Assembly: GCA_903861835.1 (NCBI GenBank)
Contig: CAIOVX010000027.1
Location: 1 to 64,000 of the forward strand
Source of the DNA: Candidatus Firestoneibacteriota bacterium
GTDB taxonomy: Bacteria > Oederibacteriota > D2-FULL-39-29 > CAIOVX01
Direction of reading: 5' to 3'
Length of the DNA stretch: 64,000 nt
The notes below the pieces were generated by a model, which saw only the letters and a list, made by a program, of their open reading frames with translations, was not told where the DNA came from and did no database searches. Position numbers and translations under genes: made by a program. Shown here in pieces: positions 26,991-35,962 of this stretch; positions within the stretch are counted from its first letter, which is position 1; the number at the start of each line of letters is the position of its first letter.

Positions 26991-28187
26991 ATGGCTTACG
27001 GATACGCGAAAAGAATGAGCAGGCTCGGCACCGAAAACGCATTTGTTGTGCTCGCCCAGGTTAAAAAACTTATGGCCCAGGGCAGGGACATAATAAGTTT
27101 CGGACTCGGAGAGCCGGATTTTGACACTCCCGTAAATATAAAAGAAGCCGCGATAAAAGCTTTGAAGGCAGGCCAGACAAAATACGGCCCGTCCGCAGGA
27201 ATACTTCCGCTTCGGGAAATAATAGCAAAAGAAGCCGGAAAGATCAGGGGGATTGAAATAGACCCTGATGAAATAGTCGTGACCCCCGGCGCTAAACCCA
27301 TAATCTTTGACGCTGTGCTCGCGCTGGTTGACGAAGGCGACGAAGTAATATATCCCAATCCCGGCTACCCTATATATGAATCCGTGGCGAATTTCGTGGG
27401 CGCGAAGAGCGTCGCGCTGCCCCTGTGGGAGAGCAAAGGGTTCAGTTTTGACATAGCGGACCTCAAAAAGCTGGTGAACAAGAATACCAAAGTTATCTTC
27501 ATCAACTCCCCGCAGAATCCGACCGGCGGAGTGATTTCCTATGACGACCTGAAAGCCATAGCAGAGCTGGCCATCAAGTACGACTGCTGGGTGATCTCGG
27601 ACGAGGTCTACGGCAAGATAATTTACGGCGAAAAGTTCCACTCCATAGTTTCAATACCCGGCATGAAGGAAAGAACGATCGTGGTCGACGGCTTCTCCAA
27701 GACCTATGCGATGACCGGCTGGAGACTGGGCTACGGAATAATGCCGAAAGAACTGGCTGCCTACATCGCAAAAATTGAGACTAATGCGGATTCCTGCACC
27801 AACACCTTTGTGCAGTTCGGAGGCATCGAAGCGCTCGTCGGGCCGCAGGACGCTTCGGAAAAGATGGTAGCTGAATTCGAAAAACGCAGCAAATTGATAG
27901 TTGAGTTGCTCAACGACATAAAAGGCGTTTCGTGCATACAGCCGAAGGGCGCTTTCTATGTGTTCCCGAACGTGACGAAGGCCTGCGCGAATCTCGGCTT
28001 TAAGGACGCGAGAGAACTGCAGGAATACTTATTGGACAAAGCAGATGTCGCAGTGCTCGCGAGGACTTTCTTCGGCCCCAAGAACGAAGGGGAGAAGGAC
28101 GAATACATCAGGCTCTCCTATGTAACGTCGGAAGAGAAAATCAGGGAAGGGTTGAAGAGAATGAAGAAGGCGATAGAGAAGAAATAA
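26991..28187 (+). CDS. Class I pyridoxal-phosphate aminotransferase (aspartate-type)
   Basis: The start ATG 26991 follows AGGAGGAG; an in-frame extension to 26886 covers the promoter and is not coding. The 398-residue product shows the fold type I pattern: LGEPDFDTP, TKYGPSAGILPLRE, NSPQNPTGG, ISDEVYGKI, and the PLP lysine in VDGFSKTYAMTGWRLGY. It probably moves amino groups between aspartate (or a related amino acid) and 2-oxoglutarate; exact substrate is not decidable from sequence. Confidence 0.9.
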   Translation: MAYGYAKRMSRLGTENAFVVLAQVKKLMAQGRDIISFGLGEPDFDTPVNIKEAAIKALKAGQTKYGPSAGILPLREIIAKEAGKIRGIEIDPDEIVVTPGAKPIIFDAVLALVDEGDEVIYPNPGYPIYESVANFVGAKSVALPLWESKGFSFDIADLKKLVNKNTKVIFINSPQNPTGGVISYDDLKAIAELAIKYDCWVISDEVYGKIIYGEKFHSIVSIPGMKERTIVVDGFSKTYAMTGWRLGYGIMPKELAAYIAKIETNADSCTNTFVQFGGIEALVGPQDASEKMVAEFEKRSKLIVELLNDIKGVSCIQPKGAFYVFPNVTKACANLGFKDARELQEYLLDKADVAVLARTFFGPKNEGEKDEYIRLSYVTSEEKIREGLKRMKKAIEKK

Positions 28188-28189
28188 AA

Positions 28190-28466
28190 GTTTATAACGT
28201 TCATAACGTTTGTAACGTAAACAGGAAAAGCAAAAGTTTATAAGCCACAGCTTCGCTGTGTCTTGTTTTGATAGGTAGGATATATTTCATGCCAGACTAC
28301 GTCTGGCATAGCAAAATAACGTTCATAACGTTTATAACGTTTGTAACGTAAACAGGAAAAGCAAAAGTTTGTGGTTTGTAAAGTTTGTAAGGTTTATAAG
28401 CCGCACTTCGTGCGTCTTGTTCAATAAAAAGTTCATAAGGTTCATAAAGTTTGTAACGTAAACATT
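28190..28466. repeat. Composite family A repeat with hairpin inserts
   Basis: Three family A blocks (28190-28220, 28318-28354, 28376-28464) alternate with hairpins. The segment GTTCATAACG...GTAAACAGGAAAAGCAAAAGTTT is duplicated. Between blocks lie CACAGC/GCTGTG (28246-28260), CGCAC/GTGCG (28402-28414) and ATGCCAGAC-TAC-GTCTGGCAT (28289-28309), a perfect 9-pair hairpin. This fills the 364-base gap before the next gene. Confidence 0.7.
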
Positions 28467-28551
28467 AAAGACTAGAAAACAAACGTTCTTAGTGTTAACA
28501 GAAAAGATCAGAAACAACAGAAAGTGTGAACAAAGTGGGGATGAAATTTTA

Positions 28552-29475
28552 ATGCTGAAGCCGAAGAAAGATACACAGATACAGGCCATTATGAGCAGGA
28601 CCGTGATTACCGCGCAGAAGGAAGCGTCAGTAACCGATATCTGCAGATTGATGGAAGCGAGCCATATCGGCTCGGTAGTAATAGTAAAGGATCGCCACCC
28701 GCTTGGCATGCTGACGGAGCGAGATGTGGTAAATGCTATCGCAAAGTCAGGGCATGGAGCGCTAAATTCTCAGGCCCAGCACATAATGAAAACCCCGGTT
28801 TTTTCTATGCAGCCGCGGCAGAGCATCAAGAAAGCTATAGAATTCATGATCTCAAAAAGGATACGCCGTTTGCCGGTAGTTGAGAATCATAGGCTTGCAG
28901 GCATCATCACTTACGGCGATATTTTGCGGGCGGTCCAAAAAGAAGTTGCAGATATGGAACTGCAGACGGAGCAGCTCAAGATAGAAGTCCAGAAGGACGG
29001 GCTTACAAAGTTTTACACACAGAAGTACTTCAAGATACTGCTGGAAAAAGAAGTGGAGCGCGCGAAAAGGTTCGGCGGCGTTCTCTCTTTGATTATGATA
29101 GATGTTGACCATTTCAAGAAGATTAACGACACTTTTGGTCACGATGCGGGCGATTATATTCTCCACAAAGTTTCCTTGCTGATAAGCCATAACACCCGCA
29201 AAATAAATATTATCGGGCGGTACGGCGGAGACGAGTTCGCGATAGTAGCCCCCATCAGCGACATACGGGGCGCCCAGCGCCTCGCAGAGAGATTGCGTCA
29301 GTTTGTCAGCCAGACTAAGTTCATGTATAACGGCAAGCAGATAAAGACCTCGCTAAGCGTCGGGGTTGCGGCCTGGGACAAAGCCATAACTACCGGACGC
29401 GACCTTATTATAAAGACGGATAAGGCGCTCTACAAAGCCAAACACGGCGGACGCGACCGTGTCAGTGTAAGTTAG
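28552..29475 (+). CDS. CBS-domain diguanylate cyclase
   Basis: The ATG at 28552 gives 307 aa; the frame extends upstream into repeats without a better ribosome binding site. Residues about 10-135 hold two CBS modules (MSRTVITAQKEASVTDICRLM; MLTERDVVNAIA; KRIRRLPVVENHRLAGIITYGDIL), a nucleotide-sensing pair. The GGDEF domain follows (DGLTKFYTQKYF; MIDVDHFKKINDTFGHDAGD; RYGGDEFAIVAP), with an intact active site, so c-di-GMP synthesis is likely and may respond to adenosyl ligands. No transmembrane segment. Confidence 0.9.
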   Translation: MLKPKKDTQIQAIMSRTVITAQKEASVTDICRLMEASHIGSVVIVKDRHPLGMLTERDVVNAIAKSGHGALNSQAQHIMKTPVFSMQPRQSIKKAIEFMISKRIRRLPVVENHRLAGIITYGDILRAVQKEVADMELQTEQLKIEVQKDGLTKFYTQKYFKILLEKEVERAKRFGGVLSLIMIDVDHFKKINDTFGHDAGDYILHKVSLLISHNTRKINIIGRYGGDEFAIVAPISDIRGAQRLAERLRQFVSQTKFMYNGKQIKTSLSVGVAAWDKAITTGRDLIIKTDKALYKAKHGGRDRVSVS

Positions 29476-29562
29476 ATTGCGCAGATTATAAAAGAGATTG
29501 CACGGATCAGGATACGGATTAATACGTGTAAGCGCCCTCGAAATCCGCGTAATCAGGTTTCA
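29476..29562. repeat. Family B inverted word repeat
   Basis: GATTGCGCAGATTATAAAAGAG and GATTGCACGGATC are opposed by GAAATCCGCGTAATCAGG. Confidence 0.5.
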
Positions 29563-29573
29563 AAGGGGACAAA

Positions 29574-30509
29574 ATGAAAAAAGCCTCTGTCGTATTTGCC
29601 CTCCTCCTTGCCTCTTTGTGTGTTACCGCCCAGAGTTCAAAGAATATTTACCGCGTGAACATTTTCAATTTTTATGAAGAGTTCGTGGCTATCAAAGAAG
29701 TGACGATTGCAAATGACCGCATATTCTTTTTCAGTTCTCTTACCAACCAGCTTTCCTGCTACGGAGCAACCGACAAGAAAAAACTCTGGGAAGTTGGGGT
29801 CAAGAGCCTCAAAATGTTTAGGAATTATTACGGGCTTACTTGCGACAAGCTGGGGCGCTGCATTCTCGTGGCGAGGCAGGACAAGGGCGTAAAGGTTCTG
29901 GAGTTCTCAAACGTGGGCCATTTTGCCGGCGAGCATGTTTTTCCGGAGCTCGACGGAAAAAACGAAAAGTTTTCTTTGCTGAACGGCAAAATAATGTACG
30001 CCGGTAAAGAAGTGGGAAAGCTGAATACCAAACTTGTTTTTACCGTGGAAGAGCGGAATAAGATTGCGGACGCTGTTGTAAAGACAGGTAAGCCCGCTCG
30101 AAAAAACGCGAGAGAATGGCAGGTTCCGGTTACAGTGGAGATGGAAGGCGTAAAGGTGGGCGGCTTTATCCTGCCTTTAAAATATAAAGAGGCGACGGTT
30201 GTTATGTCTGCCGAGGGGATACGGGCTGATAATTCCGGAAGGATATATCTGCACACGGTCATAATAAAAGATCTGAAAAACGGGCAGGACGAGCCGATAA
30301 AGAATACCGCCGAATTCAGGAACGAACTGCACATAACTGATATCGCCGGCAAGCTCCTTCTTGAAACAGAACCGGTAGACGCAATTGTTTCGATTATCAA
30401 GGTAGATGACGACGGCAAAGTCTGCGAAGTGTATAAAAAAAGGGACCCGGATAAAAAAACAAATGTATTTCGCATATATTACTGGTACATAAAAGAGGCG
30501 CTGCGATGA
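29574..30509 (+). CDS. Secreted protein of unknown function, possible beta-propeller
   Basis: A 311-residue protein with signal peptide MKKASVVFALLLASLCVTAQ. The mature part contains short strand-rich units (NDRIFFFSSLTNQLSCYGATDKKKLWEVG; GRCILVARQDKGVKVLEFS; SGRIYLHTVI; DGKVCEVYKK), which suggests a six- or seven-bladed propeller of PQQ/NHL type, without clear catalytic residues. It overlaps the next gene by four bases. Family not recognised. Confidence 0.65.
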   Translation: MKKASVVFALLLASLCVTAQSSKNIYRVNIFNFYEEFVAIKEVTIANDRIFFFSSLTNQLSCYGATDKKKLWEVGVKSLKMFRNYYGLTCDKLGRCILVARQDKGVKVLEFSNVGHFAGEHVFPELDGKNEKFSLLNGKIMYAGKEVGKLNTKLVFTVEERNKIADAVVKTGKPARKNAREWQVPVTVEMEGVKVGGFILPLKYKEATVVMSAEGIRADNSGRIYLHTVIIKDLKNGQDEPIKNTAEFRNELHITDIAGKLLLETEPVDAIVSIIKVDDDGKVCEVYKKRDPDKKTNVFRIYYWYIKEALR

Positions 30510-31207
30510 AGAAGGGCGTGAGGCCCTCAAGGGCCTGGAATTTTAAGAAGGAGCTGATCAGGAAATCGATTCATCTCGCGGCTGTAAGCTTCCTTATTCT
30601 TTATGTGCTGATCGCGAATACGGTCAACCATAAAATCGGCCTGCTTGCCCTTTCCTTCATGCTGATAATACTTTTTGAACTGGAATTTGTGAGGATTGAA
30701 CTCGGAGCAAAAATAGGTTTTATGCGCAAGCTCTGGGCCTACAGAAGAGACAAAGAAAAGGAGCATCTGGGCGGGGAGATTTATTTCCTCATCGGTTCAA
30801 TAATAGTGCTTGCCGTTTTTGATCTGCGCATCGCGGCCGCTGCAATACTTATGACAACTTTCGGGGATCTGGCTGCCGCTGTTATTGGAACGCGTTTTGG
30901 CCGGACCTGGATTATGAAGGACCGCGCACTTGAAGGAATACTCGCGGAATTCTTTGTGGACCTCTTTGTGGGGTTTTTGGTCTTGCGCACGCCGACGCTT
31001 GTGCACGGCAAGCTTGAAATGTGGTGGGTTCATCACCTGACTCCGCTCGGCGACCCGCTGTGGATTCCCATAATAGTCATGGCGGTAACCGCTACCGTTG
31101 TTGAAACGGTTATCCGCAAGCTCGACGATAATCTGCTCGTGCCGGTCTTCGCGGGTTTTAACGGGGAAATAGTACTTTTGCTTATGATGTATATGAATAA
31201 AATATAA
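30506..31207 (+). CDS. SEC59/DGK1-type CTP-dependent lipid kinase-like membrane protein
   Basis: The 233-residue protein opens with a basic segment and the motif ELIRKSIHLAAV typical of the dolichol kinase / phytol kinase / diacylglycerol kinase DGK1 family. Membrane helices follow, with FGDLAAAVIGTRFGRTWIMKDRALEGILAEF, the conserved nucleotide-binding region of these enzymes. It probably phosphorylates a polyprenol or diacylglycerol with CTP. Phosphatidate cytidylyltransferase is a related possibility. Translation is coupled to the preceding secreted protein. Confidence 0.75.
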   Translation: MKKGVRPSRAWNFKKELIRKSIHLAAVSFLILYVLIANTVNHKIGLLALSFMLIILFELEFVRIELGAKIGFMRKLWAYRRDKEKEHLGGEIYFLIGSIIVLAVFDLRIAAAAILMTTFGDLAAAVIGTRFGRTWIMKDRALEGILAEFFVDLFVGFLVLRTPTLVHGKLEMWWVHHLTPLGDPLWIPIIVMAVTATVVETVIRKLDDNLLVPVFAGFNGEIVLLLMMYMNKI

Positions 31208-31221
31208 GAGTTTATGCGCTT

Positions 31222-31267
31222 GTGCCAAAGAACACCCCGCCATTCATGGCGGGGATGAATTTGGCAC
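31222..31267. repeat. Strong two-part hairpin
   Basis: Outer arms GTGCCAAA (31222-31229) and TTTGGCAC (31260-31267), inner arms CCCCGCC (31235-31241) and GGCGGGG (31248-31254), loop ATTCAT. No T-tract follows. Confidence 0.65.
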
Positions 31268-31295
31268 GAATAATGTTTACAATACAGCAGAGACA

Positions 31296-31315
31296 CCCCG
31301 GACTTTAGGCCGGGG
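31296..31315. repeat. CCCCGG/CCGGGG hairpin
   Basis: CCCCGG (31296-31301) and CCGGGG (31310-31315) around ACTTTAGG. It seems related in style to the hairpin 30 bases upstream. Confidence 0.5.
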
Positions 31316-31317
31316 AG

Positions 31318-31530
31318 GCTCATAACGTTCATAAGGTTTATAAGGTTTATAACGTTAATAACGTAAAGCAAAAGCAGACCAAATTCAAAAGTTCGTGACG
31401 TTTGTAACGTAAATCAAAGGCATCAGGGTTTGCCTTACGTTATGAACGTTATAAACGATATTTGCTCAAACCAAATGTTTTCGTTACAAACGTTATTAAC
31501 GTGAAGAACGTTATAAACCTTGAAGCGCAT
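31318..31530. repeat. Family A repeat, extended form
   Basis: Series of GTTYRTAAC/G units from 31320 to 31365 ending GTAAAG, a second block at 31390-31415, and a complementary block 31433-31460 with further copies up to 31528. The upstream frame of ispF runs through this and is not coding. Confidence 0.7.
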
Positions 31531-31563
31531 TTTTTTCGCGAGTATTTCGGAGGAAAGAGTCCT

Positions 31564-32043
31564 ATGAAACAACAGCGTATCGGACTTGGCTACGACATTC
31601 ATCCCTTTGAAAGGGGAAAGCAGCTTACGCTGGGCGGCGTAAAGATCCCTTTCCATATGGGACTGGAGGGACATTCTGACGGGGACTGCCTCTCTCATTC
31701 CATAATTGACGCTCTGCTCGGAGCGGCCGCAGCGGGCGATATCGGAAATATGTTCGGCGTGGACCGGCCCGAGTATAAGAACGCCGTGAGCCTCGCGCTG
31801 CTCGAAAAAGCCTGGGACACGCTGAAGAAAACATATAGGATAGCAAATATTGACACGGTGATAATCTGCCAGGAGCCGAAACTCGGGGGTTATGTTCAAA
31901 TGATGAAGAAAAATATCGCTGCAGCCCTCGGCATAAAAGAAAGCAGTGTGAGTGTAAAGTCAACTACGGCGAAGAAACTCGGCGAGATAGGAAGAGTTAA
32001 GGCGATAGCTTCCCGCGCGATAGTTCTGCTCACTAAGAAGTAA
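31564..32043 (+). CDS. ispF: 2-C-methyl-D-erythritol 2,4-cyclodiphosphate synthase
   Basis: IspF closes the cyclic diphosphate in the MEP pathway. ATG 31564 gives the standard length of 159 aa; GGAGG lies 10 bases upstream. Metal and substrate motifs: GLGYDIHPF (Asp/His zinc ligands), LEGHSDGDCLSHSIIDALLGA, DIGNMFG, and KSTTAKKLGEIGR near the C-terminus. Family A repeats directly precede the ribosome binding site. Confidence 0.96.
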   Translation: MKQQRIGLGYDIHPFERGKQLTLGGVKIPFHMGLEGHSDGDCLSHSIIDALLGAAAAGDIGNMFGVDRPEYKNAVSLALLEKAWDTLKKTYRIANIDTVIICQEPKLGGYVQMMKKNIAAALGIKESSVSVKSTTAKKLGEIGRVKAIASRAIVLLTKK

Positions 32044-32061
32044 CAGAAAAAAGGAGAAAAT

Positions 32062-33429
32062 ATGCCGGCTGTAAAGATCTGCATAGTTGGAGGGGGGTCG
32101 CCCTATATGACCTCCATGTTCGCTTCGCTGGCGCGGTTCGCGAAGAACGGAGCGCTTAAGAACAGTGAAATAATAATATACGACATAAACGGGGAAAACG
32201 CCCTCCTGATGGCGGAATGGGGAAAACAGGCTGCTTCGAGGGAAAAAATACCTCTGAAATTTTTTGTCCGGGAGAAACTCGACCGGGCGCTTGACGGCTC
32301 TGATTTTGTCCTCTCAACCTTCAGAACAGGCGGTCTTGACGGGCGCTATCTTGACGAGACCATACCCGAAAAATTCAGGGAGCTGGGCATTGAGACGGTC
32401 GGGGTGGGCGGAATCTTTATGGCGCTCCGCTGCATACCGGAAGTCGCGCATCTTGCAAGGCAGATAAGGAAAAACTGCCCGAAAGCCTGGCTGATAAATT
32501 ACACGAACCCTACAAGCATGGTGACGGCTGTCTCGCTTCGCGAGGGGCACGAGAGGTCTCTCGGGCTCTGCGACGGCGTGTACGGCGTGAAGTGGCTTAT
32601 CTGCAAGCTGCTTAAAATCCCGACCAACAGGGCCGGAGAGGTGGAAGCGTTTGTATCAGGTGTAAACCACTGCACCTGGGCGCTTAAAATATTCCACCGG
32701 GGCAGGGATTTATACGAAGAGGGCCTTCTTGAAAAGCTGATTGAGAAAGCGGATCTTTCCGCGTCCGCCGGCTACCAGAGCGAAGCTGGCGAACAGCTTG
32801 ACGAAGTCCAGGTTGACGCCATCCGTCTTTACAGGTATTACGGGATACTTCCGGGTTCCGTTTATTATACCCGCTACTACTATGCTTTGCGTAAAACTCT
32901 CGAGCACCACCTTGCCCCGGGTTTCCAGCACCGGTCTGAATGGCTCAAGGAACTGGGAGCGAAGAAAAGGCAGGAGATAAAGGGACAGCTGAAAAACAAG
33001 CGCGCGAGCATTTCGGCTCATGATGTTGAAGATTCCGCTCACGGCGACCAGGCTATCGGCGTGTTAAACGATGTCGCGAATGACACCCGCCGGCTTGAAG
33101 TCGTAAATGTAAGAAACCAGGGCGCGGTGCCGAACCTGCCTGAAGACGCGGTTGTCGAAGTGACTTGCGCTCTCGGCAGCAACGGCGCGCTGCCAATCGC
33201 GGCCGGGCCGCTTCCCTTCGCCCTGCAGGGAATTGTCCGCAGCGTCCATGAATCCGCAACCCTCGCAGTCGAAGCCGGGCTGACAGGCAACAGGAAGCTT
33301 GTGCTCCAGGCGGCAATGGCTCATCCCGCGCACCGTGATTTTGATACAATCGAAAAAGTGATCGCGGAACTTTTTGAGGCTCACCGTCCGTGGCTCCCTC
33401 AGTTTTTTAAAAAAGGCGCAAAGAAGTAG
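32062..33429 (+). CDS. Glycoside hydrolase family 4 protein
   Basis: GH4 enzymes cleave alpha- or beta-glycosides by an NAD- and Mn-dependent redox-elimination route. The 455-residue product has the N-terminal Rossmann motif KICIVGGGSPYM, the substrate loop LINYTNPTSMV, metal-binding Cys in LGLCDGVYG and His in SGVNHCTW, and the C-terminal GALPIAAGPLPFALQGIVRS. It could act on 6-phospho-glycosides or free galactosides/galacturonides; the phosphate or sugar specificity is not obvious. It follows ispF closely (18 bases) behind AAAAAGGAG. Confidence 0.9.
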   Translation: MPAVKICIVGGGSPYMTSMFASLARFAKNGALKNSEIIIYDINGENALLMAEWGKQAASREKIPLKFFVREKLDRALDGSDFVLSTFRTGGLDGRYLDETIPEKFRELGIETVGVGGIFMALRCIPEVAHLARQIRKNCPKAWLINYTNPTSMVTAVSLREGHERSLGLCDGVYGVKWLICKLLKIPTNRAGEVEAFVSGVNHCTWALKIFHRGRDLYEEGLLEKLIEKADLSASAGYQSEAGEQLDEVQVDAIRLYRYYGILPGSVYYTRYYYALRKTLEHHLAPGFQHRSEWLKELGAKKRQEIKGQLKNKRASISAHDVEDSAHGDQAIGVLNDVANDTRRLEVVNVRNQGAVPNLPEDAVVEVTCALGSNGALPIAAGPLPFALQGIVRSVHESATLAVEAGLTGNRKLVLQAAMAHPAHRDFDTIEKVIAELFEAHRPWLPQFFKKGAKK

Positions 33430-33485
33430 GCCGCAAGAGGAAAGCCTTTCTTGTGTTTTAGGCCTTAAAGGTATAGGATAATTAA

Positions 33486-34949
33486 ATGGAAAATAAAATC
33501 AGAGTACGCTTTGCCCCGTCTCCCACGGGTCATATGCACATCGGGAACGCGCGCACCGCTCTCTTCAATTACCTTTTCGCGAGGAATTGCGGCGGCACGC
33601 TGATACTCCGCATAGAGGATACCGACAGGGAAAGGTCAACTCCGGAAGCCGTACAGGTGATTGTAGAATCCCTGAAGTGGCTCGGTATTGATTGGGATGA
33701 GGGCTATTTCGGCAGGGATGAACACGGCAGCCCGATGGAAAAGGGCGCGTTAGGCCCTTATACGCAGATGCGCAGGATGACGCTCTACGACAAATACCTT
33801 GCGAGGCTCATAGCCGAAGAAAAGGCCTATCATTGTTTCTGCACAGAAGAGGAACTGGATTTGAAGCGCAAGGCGGCAACCGAGAAAGGGCTGGTGCCTA
33901 AGTACGACAGAAAGTGCAGCGCCCTCTCAAAAGAAGAGATTGAGGAAAAGAAAAAAACAGGCAGGTTTGCCGTCAGGTTCAAGGTGGAGCCGGGTCTGGT
34001 AGAGTTTGAGGATTTAGTGCGCGGGAAAGTGGTTTTCAACACCGACCAGATAGGCGATTTTGTCATAGCCCGGTCCGACGGGGTTCCTGTTTACAATTAC
34101 GCGGTTGTTATAGACGACGCCGAGATGAATATTTCGCATGTGATACGAGGCGAGGACCATCTTTCCAACACGCCGCGCCAGGTTCTGCTTTATCGGGCCC
34201 TGGGTCTAAACCAGCCGCTTTTTGCCCACCTTCCGATGATACTCGGGGCGGACAGGAGCAAGCTCTCAAAGCGTCACGGAGAAACCTCGCTTCTGGCCTA
34301 CAGAGACAAAGGCTTTTTGCCGGCGGCAATGTTCAATTACATGTCCCTGCTCGGCTGGTATCCGAGAGACGGGGTGGAGATAAAACCAAAGGAAGGACTC
34401 ACAGCCGGATTCTCTCTCTCTGATGTAGGACACAGCGGCGCTATTTTTGACGAGAAGAAACTGATCTGGATGAATCATGAATATATTCAGAAGCTGAGCG
34501 CTAAAGAGCTCGCAGATTTCTGCCTTCCATATATAAAGACCGTGGACGTCGCGGGAAAGAGCCCGGAATGGGTAGTCGGCATGTTTGAGACCATTAAGAC
34601 AGGGATTAATTTTTGCGCGGAAGTTCCGGAGCTTTCAAAGTTGTTCTTTAAGCCTGACGAACTTACCGCTGAAGGGCTTGCCATATTGGCTGCCGAAGGC
34701 GCAGGCAAAGTGCTTCTGGCGCTTAAAGCGGAACTTTCTAAAACGCAATTGACAAAAGAAAACTGCAAAGAACTTATCGGCGCAGCAGGCAAGGCCGCGG
34801 AGGCAAAAGGCAAAGACCTCTTTATGCCTGTGAGATTAGCCCTTACCGGCGCTATGCACGGCCCTGAGCTCGCGCATTTTTTGCCGGTGCTGGGGAACGA
34901 GGAGTGCGTAAGGCGGATTGAGGAAGCGTTAAAGAAAAATTCGAAGTAA
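33486..34949 (+). CDS. gltX: Glutamyl-tRNA synthetase
   Basis: Charges tRNA-Glu. The class I HIGH motif appears in FAPSPTGHMHIGNARTALFNYL (residues 9-30), and KMSKS as KLSKRHG near residue 260. The length, 487 aa, is normal. It may be non-discriminating, but this cannot be judged here. Confidence 0.97.
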   Translation: MENKIRVRFAPSPTGHMHIGNARTALFNYLFARNCGGTLILRIEDTDRERSTPEAVQVIVESLKWLGIDWDEGYFGRDEHGSPMEKGALGPYTQMRRMTLYDKYLARLIAEEKAYHCFCTEEELDLKRKAATEKGLVPKYDRKCSALSKEEIEEKKKTGRFAVRFKVEPGLVEFEDLVRGKVVFNTDQIGDFVIARSDGVPVYNYAVVIDDAEMNISHVIRGEDHLSNTPRQVLLYRALGLNQPLFAHLPMILGADRSKLSKRHGETSLLAYRDKGFLPAAMFNYMSLLGWYPRDGVEIKPKEGLTAGFSLSDVGHSGAIFDEKKLIWMNHEYIQKLSAKELADFCLPYIKTVDVAGKSPEWVVGMFETIKTGINFCAEVPELSKLFFKPDELTAEGLAILAAEGAGKVLLALKAELSKTQLTKENCKELIGAAGKAAEAKGKDLFMPVRLALTGAMHGPELAHFLPVLGNEECVRRIEEALKKNSK

Positions 34950-34974
34950 GAAATCTGAAATTCAATATGCAATA

Positions 34975-35160
34975 GTGGATTGCAAGTATTAAGCACCAAA
35001 TCTCAAGTACCAAGCACCAAATAAACACCAAAAAGGCAAAAGTTAAAAGTGTTTAAAAGTTATTTGTGTTTGGTTCTTTTTATTTTATTTGGGATTTGGT
35101 GCTTGGAATTTGTGATTTAGGTTTAGGTGATTTGGTGCTTGTGATTTGAGATTTGAACCT
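34975..35160. repeat. Family C inverted word repeat
   Basis: AAGCACCAAATCTCAAGTACCAAGCACCAAATAAAC on the left and TTTTATTTGGGATTTGGTGCTTGG...GGTGATTTGGTGCTTGTG on the right fill the 243-base gap between gltX and uppP. Confidence 0.65.
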
Positions 35161-35192
35161 GTCGGATTTTCTGTGTTTGCGGAGGTTGCGTT

Positions 35193-35957
35193 ATGGACTT
35201 ATTGAATGCCCTTATTCTCGGCATAATCCAGGGGCTTACTGAATTCATACCCGTTTCCAGCAAAGGGCATCTGGTTATTGCCCAAAAACTTATGCAGAAC
35301 TTCACGGAACCGCCTCTTCTTTTTGATGCAGTTTTGCATCTTGGCACCGCCGCCGTTATAATATTTTATTTTAGAAAAAGACTCAAAGAAATATTTACAA
35401 ATGCGAGGCTGGTCCTTATGGTCGTGATAGCCACAATTCCTGTCGCGATCGCGGGCTATGTCTTTAAGCACAAAATAGAGGATCTATTCACCAACGCGCA
35501 GCTTACCGGAGTATGCTTTATTATTATGGGAACGGTGCTCTATTTTGCAGACCGGCAACAGAACGGAGTTAAATCAGCTTCTGAGACGACCTGGTTTGAT
35601 GCGCTGCTTATAGGTCTGGCGCAGGTTTTTGCGCTGATTCCCGGTATTTCAAGGTCAGGCAGCACGATCTCTTCCGGAATTTTCCGCGGGCTGGACAGGA
35701 AGTTCGCAATGGAGTTCTCCTTTTTGCTTTCAGTTCCGGCTATTCTCGGCGCGGCGGGATTAAAGATAAAGGACGCCTTGCACGACGGCGCGGCCCAGCT
35801 TAATCTCCTTCCTTTTGCTGCCGGTTTTCTTGCAGCCGCGGTCATCGGCTATCTTACTATAAAAGTCCTGATGAATTTTCTGCTAAAACAGCGGATGTAC
35901 TTATTTTCTATTTATCTCTGGATAGCAGGAACGCTCGTTCTGGTGTTATTCAGGTAG
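35193..35957 (+). CDS. uppP: Undecaprenyl-diphosphatase UppP (BacA)
   Basis: Recycles undecaprenyl diphosphate for cell-wall synthesis. Eight-helix membrane protein, 254 aa, with the active-site motifs IIQGLTEFIPVSSKGHL (residues 10-26) and ALIPGISRSGSTISSGIFRGLDR. GGAGG lies upstream of the ATG. Confidence 0.95.
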   Translation: MDLLNALILGIIQGLTEFIPVSSKGHLVIAQKLMQNFTEPPLLFDAVLHLGTAAVIIFYFRKRLKEIFTNARLVLMVVIATIPVAIAGYVFKHKIEDLFTNAQLTGVCFIIMGTVLYFADRQQNGVKSASETTWFDALLIGLAQVFALIPGISRSGSTISSGIFRGLDRKFAMEFSFLLSVPAILGAAGLKIKDALHDGAAQLNLLPFAAGFLAAAVIGYLTIKVLMNFLLKQRMYLFSIYLWIAGTLVLVLFR

Positions 35958-35962
35958 CGCCA

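Noticed and set aside
31462-31563. N-terminal extension of ispF
   Set aside because: These codons are family A repeats, and the normal IspF N-terminus begins at ATG 31564 behind GGAGG.
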